Source: Diploscapter coronatus (Eukaryota > Nematoda > Chromadorea > Rhabditida > Rhabditidae). Taken from it: a stretch of DNA of 64,000 bases. The notes beneath the pieces were generated by a model that saw only the letters and a list, made by a program, of their open reading frames with translations, had not been told where the DNA came from and did no database searches. The DNA lies in assembly GCA_964036155.1 (NCBI GenBank), contig OZ038422.1, positions 3,123,201-3,187,200 on the forward strand. Direction: 5' to 3'. Both the position numbers and the translations under genes were made by a program. Shown one piece after another: positions 49,801 to 64,000 of the stretch. Position 1 is the first letter of the stretch. The number at the start of each line of letters is the position of its first letter.

Positions 49801-51889
49801 AGTTTTTCGAAACACTCTGAAAAGATTTAAAAGAAAAAAGTTCTATCTTTAATCCACCATGAAAGTCGATTCAGAGTCCACCACCACGACAACAGCGTGG
49901 GCCTTGACTGGTGGCGTGGTTTTCTTCCTTCTATTCATCGTCATCTACCTCTATTGCCGATACAACAAGCCCTGTAAATCGCCGAAGAAAATTCGAAGAA
50001 GCCCATCGATTGCGAGAGAACATGATTACGGTATTCTTTACCTAAATCTATTATGAAAAGGTAAATTTTCAGTCGGCCAACCGTCCCCACACCCAATCAC
50101 GGAGATCTACTACGAACCATCGCTGAAATTGTAAGTCATATATTAAGCTTGAATATGGTACTACTCATGAAAATAGGACCTCATATTTCAGCCTTTTCAA
50201 TAATGATACTAGTTCTGACGAGTTTTCTTTCGATGACGGTAAAATGTCGCTTAGAAAATATGTTTCAGAGAATTAACACGCGCTTCAAAGCTTTCTAATC
50301 CATAATATCCTCGTTTGGACGGCAGAACTAAAAATGCATGATTAGTTATTTCAAGAAAAATGGTGACAATAGAGCAAACGACGACTTCACAATGTTGCAG
50401 ACATTACTTTTCTGATCGCAGGATAATTTGAAGCTTATTACAAAAAGAGAAAAAGCTAATGTAACAGTATCGCTAAAGGAAAATTGCTATTAGTTCGCAA
50501 GCAAACTTGCATTTTTACGATCATTGAAATTCTCGTTTAGACTGGGAGACCGCAACGGACGTGGAGACGGGAACCCGTGGGAGCAGCGCGACGAGGCCGA
50601 AGATTCTCTCGGACATCTGAAGGCGATGAATAATCGATGTCCTCATGTAAGAAGATTCAGATTTTCTTTGTTATGATGAAATAAGAAGCATTCCCAGAAA
50701 CGGTTATTTTCTTCGAGCTTCCCAAAATCTTACTTTAATGCTCTCTCGTCTCTGCTGCCCGAGCATATAACGCAGAAATGCTAGTCTCCCCTCATGACTG
50801 CGGGCGTAGTGGATAGCAAGTTAGATCTTTAGCTCTTCTTGGCTGATAATCCGAATATATCTAGTTGAGAGAGCGTAGAGAAGCTCGGAAAAAGTCAAGG
50901 TTTCTGGGAAAACCGAGATATATGATTTTCCATAGGCGGTTTACCATTGGTTCTTACAATTTTCAATGATACTTGATAAAATCTGAAACATATCTAATTT
51001 TCACGGATACTTTTTCAATCATCACTATGTTTGTGTAATACTTCAATCGCAGTGCTGGGTGTTTCAAGTAAATCCGGAAGCTTTGTCACAAAGAAATTTT
51101 CTACTCTATTTCAATCGAGAGTTTCGTATAATAAAGAAAAACGTAGGGAATTTTGCTATCTTTAAAAATTATCGCGATTTTAGTTGCTACTTAATTACTC
51201 TAATTAGTTTTCTTAGAGTTGCTCAAAAATAGCAGATGATTTTTCTCTCACCCCACGACAAAATAGTGTGTGGACGAAGGAGAAGGTGCAAAGAACCATA
51301 GCTCGCCAGCAGGAAAAAGGGTGAACGAAAGAGCGATTACCGTTATTTTGGCACTTCTCAGAAAATAATTGATTGGGGCACTTAAATCTATTAAAGTCGG
51401 AATAATTTTCACAGTCAATAAAAGTCCCTACGTTTTTCTATGTCATGCAAAGTCCTGATCAAAGTCGAATAGAAAATAAAAAAGTTTCTTTGCAATAAAA
51501 TGTTCGAATTGACTTGAAACACCCTGTACAATGGCATATCAATCTCACGTTCTCGATTCGTTTACCACAAAATAAGAGCCTTATCAAAACGACTGAAATT
51601 TTTCTTCTGTACAAATGAACTTTATCATTAGACCAATCACTCTATCAACACTATTAGCTTTAAATTACTCATGGAAGATTTTGAAACATTTAATTTAGAA
51701 AAATTGTTTTAGAAGAGAATCTTTCCTCTCGTGGATTTCGACTTCGAGGCAGGCGAAGACTCTGCGAGCGCGGTGGACGACATGCTGAGGAACAAGTACA
51801 TCTACGAGGCTGAGGACGTGCCGGCACAACTCTTCGCTGATCTGAGGATCGAACGACTCAAAAGAGAGTTCAAACAATCGCAATTATGA
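34896..51889 (+). CDS. Turtle/IGSF9-type Ig-FN3 receptor (about 813 aa)
   Basis: Exons: 34896-34933 (tentative start), 36205-36270, 36382-36476, 44845-44991, 45099-45217, 45266-45398, 45693-45859, 46022-46136, 47911-48059, 48253-48364, 48405-48526, 48716-48838, 48879-48957, 49082-49273, 49397-49530, 49580-49724, 49866-50030, 50073-50130, (50192-50238 cassette), 50541-50646, 51713-51889. All phases fit. Domains: Ig1 V-type (~15-115; ITLPC ... NDEGLYHC), Ig2 (116-199; DVDC ... GNYVC), Ig3 (200-293; LLWHC ... GWYSC), Ig4 (294-380; TLRC ... GIYGC), Ig5 (381-462; EVNC ... GLYEC), two FN3 (463-645), TM (~654-675; ALTGGVVFFLLFIVIYLY), cytoplasmic tail. The order and local wording (RVTIRDGDL after Ig3, ECVVSN in Ig5) match fly Turtle and vertebrate IGSF9, homophilic adhesion proteins of axon and dendrite patterning. 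The first exon gives only a short hydrophobic stretch (MLFTFLFV), so the signal peptide is uncertain. The TM exon acceptor (CATGAAAG) is atypical. Confidence 0.92.
37359..43797 (-). CDS. IGDB-type secreted protein: signal peptide, DB module, FN3, Ig, FN3 (424 aa)
   Basis: Exons (minus): 43637-43797, 43102-43274, 40025-40294, 39814-39893, 39535-39708, 38906-38996, 38769-38794, 38191-38327, 38050-38119, 37359-37451; 1275 nt, frame continuous. Signal peptide MRRHSTVILTVIAGLSLIG. The DB module (~29-110) has the pattern CCRDRGVSQECTQALC ... C ... C ... CCYREADRPDEDSCLGLC. FN3-1 (~111-201) starts VHLSWERPS. Ig (~202-290) has TLSCHLKIG ... DFGHYRCRIQG. A linker (~290-325) with CC-x13-C-x3-C recalls the second half of a DB module. 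FN3-2 follows (VSLEWQKSSGADVYHVY ... IIVLAVNAHGSSAPN). No TM or GPI tail is seen, so it is probably secreted. The combination of Ig and DB matches the nematode igdb genes; which member cannot be said. The whole gene lies inside intron 3 of the Turtle-like gene on the opposite strand. AATAAA (minus) is at 37184-37189. Confidence 0.9.
37625..37695 (-). tRNA. tRNA-Gln (CUG)
   Basis: Seven-bp acceptor stem GGTCCTG/CAGGACC, D arm with box A-like TAGTGTAGTGG, anticodon stem TGAGA/TCTCG with loop CTCTGAA (anticodon CTG), 4-nt variable loop, T arm CCTGG-TTCGACT-CCAGG containing box B GGTTCGACTCC. A TTTTT pol III terminator follows a few bases downstream. No intron; 71 nt. It lies in the last intron of the IGDB-type gene, on the same strand. 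Confidence 0.97.
39280..39505. repeat. GC-rich structured island in an intron
   Basis: Inside the intron 38997-39534 of the IGDB-type gene, this segment is far more GC-rich than its flanks. It carries a perfect 16-bp palindrome (39478-39493, CCCCACCTAGGTGGGG), a CTGTTG/CAACAG hairpin near 39387-39405, and GGATAG/CTATCC-like pairings. It could be an inserted SINE or MITE, or a structured RNA; no family is recognised. Confidence 0.4.
41041..43090. mobile_element. ~2.05-kb fold-back (long inverted repeat) element
   Basis: The left arm (41041 to about 41960) is repeated in inverted, lightly diverged form at about 42190-43090, with a central spacer of about 230 bp. Ends are TTACATATGACACGTTCTTC and its complement; if the terminal TA pairs are target duplications, the element starts CATATGACAC. 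ORFs in the arms are short and mirror each other, so no transposase is visible: a fold-back or palindromic non-autonomous DNA element. It lies in intron 2 of the IGDB-type gene and ends 12 bp from that gene's exon 2 donor (43102/43101). Such a palindrome would form a very long hairpin in either transcript. Confidence 0.9.
44230..44460 (-). promoter_or_regulatory. GC-rich candidate promoter of the nested IGDB-type gene
   Basis: About 430-660 bp upstream of the IGDB-type start codon (43797). CpG- and pyrimidine-rich (GCCGCCGCCC, CGCCCGCAGGCGGCGCC, GCGCGC), unlike the AT-rich surrounding intron, and shows no splice-supported frame. Assignment is by composition and position only. Confidence 0.3.
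45440..45542. mobile_element. ~103-bp TA-flanked MITE
   Basis: TIRs CTATATGACGGAGG (45440-45453) and complement (45529-45542), flanked on both sides by TA (45438-45439, 45543-45544), the target duplication of Tc1/mariner-type elements. A CT-rich centre with no coding capacity. It lies in the intron 45399-45692 of the Turtle-like gene. Confidence 0.75.
46720..47073. mobile_element. ~354-bp TIR element, family copy 1
   Basis: The left end TATTGTCGATGAATGATCGC then TCGGAATAAAG is matched by the complement of the right end (about 47028-47073), giving ~50-bp TIRs continuing to GTTTCTTTCTC. The interior (TTGTTCATTTGG; CTATCGATATTG) is shared with 54590-54963. No coding capacity. Located in the intron 46137-47910 of the Turtle-like gene. 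Confidence 0.75.
50192..50238 (+). CDS. 47-nt frame-shifting cassette exon of the Turtle-like gene
   Basis: Acceptor ATATTTCAG and donor GACG|GTAAAA enclose FLFNNDTSSDEFSFDD, reading on from phase 2 and ending in phase 1. If skipped, 50130 joins 50541 in the frame LGDRNGRGDG and runs through 51713-51889 to the stop at 51887-51889. If included, exon 50541 is read in another frame (DWETATDVETG...ILSDI) and stops at 50618-50620. The length is not a multiple of three, so inclusion replaces the last ~94 residues by ~41. Both tails look coding. Confidence 0.65.
50691..50910. mobile_element. ~220-bp TIR element (MITE)
   Basis: TTCCCAGAAAC at 50691 and its complement ending at 50910; similarity continues inward (GAGCTTC, GCTCTCTC) over about 50 bp. 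It sits in the last intron of the Turtle-like gene, close to a second element at 51055. Confidence 0.7.
51055..51526. mobile_element. ~470-bp TIR element
   Basis: The left end CTGGGTGTTTCAAGT and the complement of the right end (CAGGGTGTTTCAAGT) begin ~100-bp inverted arms. Shared blocks include TGCAAAGAAA/CACAAAGAAA and AGAAAAACGTAGGGA (about 51136-51150 and 51421-51440). No coding capacity. Within the last intron (50647-51712) of the Turtle-like gene. Confidence 0.75.
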
Positions 51890-52699
51890 TTAGTTTAACG
51901 ATTTTTGTAGTCGTGGTCATTTGTAGTGCAGTCTCAATTGTTTCAACACAGCATAAGTGCTGTCATTATGAAATTAAATTTTTTATCTTTTGTAAACCGT
52001 ATTATTTCTTTCTGAAGTAAATCCCTAAGATAGCATTTATTTTCGTCAAGTTGTCTTCATGATCTTCTTTCCAAATATTTCATTCATGCAGTGTCATTAC
52101 ATTTTCTTCAACCAAAGTTCGGATTTTCATACATATTTTATCGACAGGGAATTTTGTCATTTTCATTTATTTCTTTGCAAATTTATTATCATATCGATTT
52201 AGAGGAGAAATTACATAATAATAAATTGTCCGACAGACTAGAGATGAGCAAAGAATAATGAAAGTTGGGTGGGAAGTGAAGTTTCAAGAGAATAAAATTC
52301 AAGAAAAGAATCATGTTTAAATAAAATAGGTTTGAAAGTTTGAATCTCAATATGATTTGAATTTCTCGCGCGTATTTTCCGACGATGAAACTCGTCTGCT
52401 ACCAGTCAGTGTTGCATAAATAATGAAATGGTTCACTAGAAAAGAACATTTAAAATTGATGTATCATAAGTTTCAAAATTAATTATAGAAAATAGCAGTC
52501 ATTTTAAATTTGATCTTGTTTGCATTTTCTGAAAAAAGAAATAATGAAATAAATGGCATTTGTTACGAGGCAGTAACTCTTATAATTAGGCAGTGAATAT
52601 GATAATTTGGAAACTACTTTGAAATGCAAATTTAATAAAAAATGAAACTTAGACTCAAATGATGAAGTCAAAATACCTCCAGATTATCATGATATTCAA
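51890..52699. other. Intergenic between convergent genes
   Basis: 3' flank of the Turtle-like gene, with an AATAAA near 52219-52226 as a possible poly(A) signal. AT-rich; no gene seen. Confidence 0.5.
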
Positions 52700-52812
52700 T
52701 TACAATGCAATAACTTGGTTGTCCTCTTCCTCCTCTGTGCCGTAAGAGGATGTCTTCGTGTCGGCCTCCGACAAAGAGCCATCGGATATCGATTTCTTAG
52801 GGTCCATCGAAT
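52700..52812 (-). CDS. Alternative 3' exon, probably of the ERK5-like kinase gene
   Basis: After acceptor AATTTAG the minus strand reads SMDPKKSISDGSLSEADTK, TSSYGTEEEEDNQVIAL, then TAA. The exon starts with 2 nt, so it joins in frame to kinase exon 8 (54990-55107, phase 1), giving an acidic tail instead of the 53969-54069 exon. Alternatively an internal donor in exon 9 (TTCC|GTTCAA) also gives a phase-compatible join, so it may follow rather than replace exon 9. Because it contains ATG shortly after the acceptor, a separate tiny trans-spliced gene is not excluded. Confidence 0.6.
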
Positions 52813-53968
52813 CTAAATTAGGCTACACTTTAGACGATAAGTTTTGAAAAATGCAAGCTATCTGTAGGAATTTAATCATATAATCTCATGACTTTTCCAA
52901 TCGATAATTCTCCTAAATGATTTGCTTTTTGCTTAATTTCGGAACATTAAAAAAATATATCACAAGCTTCTGTGAAATCTAGAATATGTAATTGAAACGA
53001 GAGTTTGTCTTGTAATACAATTTTAAGAAAATGTCTTAAATTTTAACAAAATCAAAATATTCTATACTTTTACAATTTGATAATCTCAACATTTTTTATG
53101 GTTTTTGAAATAAAATTAGTTAAAACCGCAACTCATAAGTTCGATCTTTATTAGTCACAATTGCCAGTGTGCAGTCAAAGCATATCGAAATGTTAACGTT
53201 AACAAATGTGGCAGTGCAAAAGAAAAAGCAGAAGAAGAAGAAGAGACAAAATGTCCACAATATCACATTTGGAAATATCAAGTCGAAAATCAATTTGTAA
53301 TTAAAATTGCCTTTGCTTCAGAAGTATGTCGTAAACTTTAATCATAAATATTATGATTTCATTAACTTCTATTTTATCTTCTTAAGATTCTTAAATAAAA
53401 TTTGACTTTTTTATTTGATCAAGCTCAATTTCCAGACTTTTATTAGAGCACAAAGTATCAAATCAGGTTACTTAGTCGTTGTAGTAAATAAATAAATAAA
53501 TACCGCAAAAAGCGTTCCGGTTTTCCAGACTAAGATTATTTTTTGAAGCAAAGGCCAGAGTAACGGAATAAAATACAAAGTACACAATAATCTACATACG
53601 AACAATATGTAGACGGAATATTATACACGATGTATAATATTTGAAAGGGTTAGTGAAGTTGCAGTAGAAGAAAATGGTTAATGAGCTAAGAAATTAGGAA
53701 TGACATTTTCGGCAAACACGTTTAGAAATATACAGGTATCATTGAATCGCAATATAGAAAGTTTACATGGGTTTAAAAATGCAATGAAAAATTGTCATTA
53801 TTTTATTTAATTAGTTATTCAGCGCTTTTTTTATTTTCTATTTAGTAAAAGTGAGATATGATCTTTTTTCTTATAAAAGAAATAATGTCTGCAAGGAAAC
53901 TAAAATAGCTTTCATGACCCTTTGCGATTCAACGATATTAAAATTAACATAAAATTTTTTTTTAAAAA
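52813..53968. other. Non-coding AT-rich stretch in the kinase 3' region
   Basis: Intron or 3' UTR depending on which last exon is used. Contains GAAGAA repeats (about 53230-53245) and a TAAA tetranucleotide run (about 53485-53502). TTTATT near 53830 could be a minus-strand poly(A) signal for exon 9. No other coding frame seen. Confidence 0.45.
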
Positions 53969-60664
<6,696 letters not shown>

Positions 60665-60669
60665 TTTGC

Positions 60670-62616
60670 CTGAATTTTCAAGACTATTAAAAATTCCGAC
60701 ATTTTTTGTCTTTGTCATCTTATACTCCGACAACAATAATCTCTGTCATTTGTTGTCGTAGTCGAGACAGTAAAATGGCGATGACATAGATTATCAATAA
60801 TAATGTCATCTCGTCATTTTACTAAATTTTGGTAAAAATTCCGTCTGACAACGATAGTAAATGTCAAAGCTTGTTATCGAAACATAATTCTAAACTTTTA
60901 AGAGGGAGAAACGACAAGAGGATTGAAACGTTGAAAATTCACGATAACGGTAAGAAGCAATTTCGAACGCTTCCAACAAATTTATGTTAGAACGACAAAG
61001 GATTATTTTACGACGATCCAGAATATTACACAAAGGATTGAGTACGTTAAACAGCGTAAAATTAAAAATGACATTTGTAAAAAATGAACACAAAGGATGA
61101 GAGCACTTTGAAGGGGCAGGCTCCAACAAAGCAAGAGGCGTGATATTTTGAAGTACAAAAGACTATAGGCAGTTGGGTATTAATTGACAACACGAATTAA
61201 TCGAAACATCGAATCTCACACAAATTCCTCACCAGTGTTATAGTATAGCAAATGGAAACCGTCTGGCATAGCTTACAAGTTGGAACAAAAGACAATGGTA
61301 GTTGATTATAAGGGCGGTAAATGAGAAAATAAGTGGGACAAAGCCCGTTCCTACAATTGAAAGTAGCCTGATATCAACACGGTCAAGCGACAAGTCATAA
61401 AACGGAATAAAGTATTCCACTTGGGTTTGCAAGTCTATCCTTTAGCATTGGCCAAGAAGAAAAGTGTAGCAGTTGATAATTATCACCTTAATTTTGCATG
61501 GGAAATGTCAAAGAATGAACAGCTATTTTCATTCTTTTACAGGGGTCAGAGTGATAATACGGTTGGACTTAGTTGGAACGAGAGAACACGCGCTTTTTGA
61601 TGAATTAATAAACAAAGATTAGAGTTCTTCGATGCCCCTATATTAAAAATCATCGAAATTCCTTGAGATTTCTGTAAACTTTAAACATTTTGGGATCATG
61701 AGATGTGACAATCAAATTTTTTCATAGAAATAGACAAAAAAAATTGAAATTTAGATATTGGCACTTGGGATGCTCTTCTAAATTTGGAACATATTTTATC
61801 AATGAACATCTTTGAATAATTGGCATCATTGCGATCTTAAATTGGATCTATAAAAAAAAATGCTAGAACTTCTTTATATCTGGAACGCATTTGAATCATC
61901 AAAAAATCGCGCGGATTGGCCATTTTTATGAAATGTCAACAAGGAAATATCGAAATGGGTGAAATACGCACTTGAAGCATTTCCCTTTCACTGCAGAAAT
62001 GCGCACCAATTGTCGTTGAAGCTTTGCAGCAGGAGACAAATATTACTGTCAACAATGCACAGAAACGCAGGCATACGACACGGAAATGGTCAGAGAGAGA
62101 AAGCGAGAAAGCAGCACATGTAAATATTCCAAATGTGCGATGACGTCCACACCTCTCAAGTAGTTCTGGTTCCACAGTTCTGGAAAGGAAAGTCACTTCC
62201 GGTAGGGAAAAAGCGGAAGGTCGAAGAATTTAGATCAAATTAAGGTTATAGCTGATTTTTGTAGACAATAAACTCTGCATATAGGGTCGAAACACATGAA
62301 GCGACATCAAAGCATCCGTCTTGATCGGCCAAGGAACGGATGATAGATCTTTTTCAGTTGATAGCGACCCTTCTCATCACCTTTGATTGGGATAAAATCA
62401 CGATACGTTTACAGAGGGTCGACGTATGAGGAAGATAACGATAAGTCAACGTTTCTTAGCTCACAGGCGGTATTGGGGCTGATTAATATAGATTTTCTAC
62501 TTCAAGGTAGGGAACAATAGGTCAACAACGTTGTATAACCGAATAAAAACGACAATAGGGTTGATCTCGCCGCGATGATCAAACAACGGATGTCAAATAG
62601 TGTCTGTGAAGTGTAC
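60670..62616. other. Upstream intron/promoter of the kinase gene
   Basis: No exon supported. ORFs here (60890-61129, 61238-61432, 61936-62196, all minus) lack splice context. A moderately GC-rich patch at 62040-62215 with GATGACGTCC (half-palindromic CRE-like) could be promoter sequence for the MPSK start. Confidence 0.35.
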
Positions 62617-62740
62617 CTTTATTGAGCATGAACCTAGGCGTTCGCAGCTGACTCGGTCGTCTGTAGAGCCGGTCTGCGGCTGCAGGCATCGGCTGGACGG
62701 GAGGCCATCCAATGCATACCGATGAAGTACCTTTATTCAT
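62617..62740 (-). CDS. Alternative 5' exon of the ERK5-like kinase gene
   Basis: Acceptor TTTGTAG is followed directly by ATG and 41 open codons (MNKGTSSVCIGWPP, VQPMPAAADRLYRR, PSQLRTPRFMLNK), ending AAAG|GTACAC in phase 1. Joined to the kinase acceptor at 60669 the frame continues GKMPSKQLG, so the exon adds ~43 Pro/Arg-rich residues before the core start. The phase match and GC-rich codons support it. The TAG acceptor directly before ATG would suit trans-splicing. The segment is bracketed by two AATAAAGGTAC motifs, one of which supplies the donor. Confidence 0.5.
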
Positions 62741-64000
62741 CTACAAATGTGAACGAATAGGTTCAGAAATCAGTGTAATTCCAAATTCAACGTAATGGAA
62801 CGATTTGCTGCCACTCACGAGGTGAACTTTTGAAATAATCGAACTCAGTGAAGCTTGAATAAGAATTGATCAGCATGCTTCAGAAAAAGTCTCAAAATAC
62901 AAGGCAGTAGTTTTCTGAAACACACAGATTTTGTGATTCACAACATTTTAAGAACTGAGAATTTGCATTGATACGATTACACGCGACGTGAATATGATAT
63001 GTGAATCGGAAGAAGCTGTGAATAGTATATGAAAGAAGTCAAGAACATGGCACTGTCAACAGGGTTGGCTGGTGGTGATCGAACCGAGGCGATTCAAGAA
63101 TTGCGTAAGGAAAACCATAAAACTATTTGCTTGTTCTTGTTCACAAATGAATATGTCATTGGCTGCGCTATATAATAAAATTGATTTATGAAAATGCCAT
63201 AGATGATTCCATGACATAAAATCTTCATGCAGAAATTCAAAGCTGTGTATACTTCAACATCTCTCCAGAAATAATTCTTCCGAAATGTTGACGATTGAGA
63301 CGCATGTCGGAGTTGAATAAAAATTGATTCAAACAATCTACTTCCTCAAAATTGGACAAGAGTTGATCGAATGAATGCAATGAAGTACAGGTATTAGCAT
63401 TTCCATCCAAATGTAATTCCAATATTCTTCGATTCGATCACTACCAAACATCCCTGTTTTGTCAAGTGAAACCAGAAGAATTTCTAGGAAGAGGACGAAA
63501 TTGAGATGGAGAAGGGCGCGGTTGGAATGTGGATGGATGCACAAGTGGTGTTTTTCATGAAAGCGATCATGGAAAACATTCTGACTGACTGAATGACCGC
63601 TAGCGGAGGTACTTCGTTACGATTTGAATGCGCTGCAGCCAAGGTCAGGGAATATGGTCGCTTATGAGATGATCGAAGGGAAACAATTAAAGCTTAAGTG
63701 ATGGTATGTAGCCTAGAAACCCTCGGCTAGGACAGAAGAGCTTTAGATTATCTTATGTACGTCAGCGAAAGAATATCCAAAGCCCTCCCAGAAGTCTTCA
63801 TAGTTCATAAAGACGCGCTTTCAAAGCGATGCTGACCAAAAATTGAATTGAATATGAATCGATAAACGACTTTCTAAAAATAACTGCTGGTCAAATCAAA
63901 ATTAGTCGTCGTTTGCGGAATGTCAATTGCGTGGCTTCGCTTTCACTGACCACAACTCTAACTGCGCCTCTAAATAAGCATTAAGAGAATTGAAGGGGTA
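62741..64000. other. Non-coding flank, nothing assigned
   Basis: Minus ORFs at 63094-63544 overlap in several frames without splice support. A small hairpin (TAGCC...GGCTA, about 63708-63730) is present. No gene supported. Confidence 0.4.

Noticed and set aside
63060..63110. tRNA-like patch (GATCGAACCGAGG)
   Set aside because: A T-arm-like string alone; no matching acceptor stem or anticodon arm could be built.

Overview
The window is nuclear DNA of a nematode. The evidence is intron-rich genes in AT-rich DNA with GT..AG introns and TTTCAG/TTTTAG-type acceptors, a gene with the nematode-typical DB (Cys-rich) module, and intron-borne TIR elements. I cannot name the species. All gene models below were built by hand from splice sites and reading-frame continuity. 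Exon phases add up to an uninterrupted frame in each main model, but no alignment or transcript data were available.

Layout. 1-22.6 kb is gene-poor. It holds two exons of an unidentified minus-strand gene (2145-2678), GC-rich promoter-like patches and a long AT-rich stretch with A-run/T-run texture. 22.6-26.5 kb (minus): a 396-aa protein with two homologous soluble repeats and four membrane helices, family not recognised. 28.7-31.9 kb (plus): a 12-exon SLC22-type major facilitator transporter. A putative 81-aa minus-strand gene overlaps its 5' end. 32.3-32.8 kb (minus): three exons of a divergent ubiquitin-like protein ending LRGC. 34.9-51.9 kb (plus): a Turtle/IGSF9-type cell-adhesion receptor (5 Ig, 2 FN3, TM, tail). 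Its 8.4-kb third intron contains a complete opposite-strand gene (37.4-43.8 kb, minus) with a signal peptide, DB module, FN3, Ig and FN3, the IGDB-type architecture. That nested gene itself carries a tRNA-Gln(CUG) in its last intron and a ~2-kb fold-back element in its second intron. 52.7-62.7 kb (minus): an ERK5-like MAP kinase (SMA-5/MAPK7 type) with an unusual activation loop (T-Q-H instead of T-x-Y), an in-frame alternative 5' exon and competing 3' exons. It is convergent with the Turtle-like gene.

The introns hold several non-autonomous TIR elements: a 63-bp hAT-like MITE, a ~105-bp TA-flanked MITE, two copies of one ~360-bp family, and ~220-bp, ~470-bp and ~2-kb elements.

The genes form no obvious pathway. 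The two surface Ig proteins, one nested in the other on the opposite strand, are the clearest structural link. The most unusual items are the LRGC-ending ubiquitin-like gene, the frame-shifting cassette exon that swaps the receptor tail, the kinase with a degenerate activation lip, and the duplicated-domain 4-TM protein.
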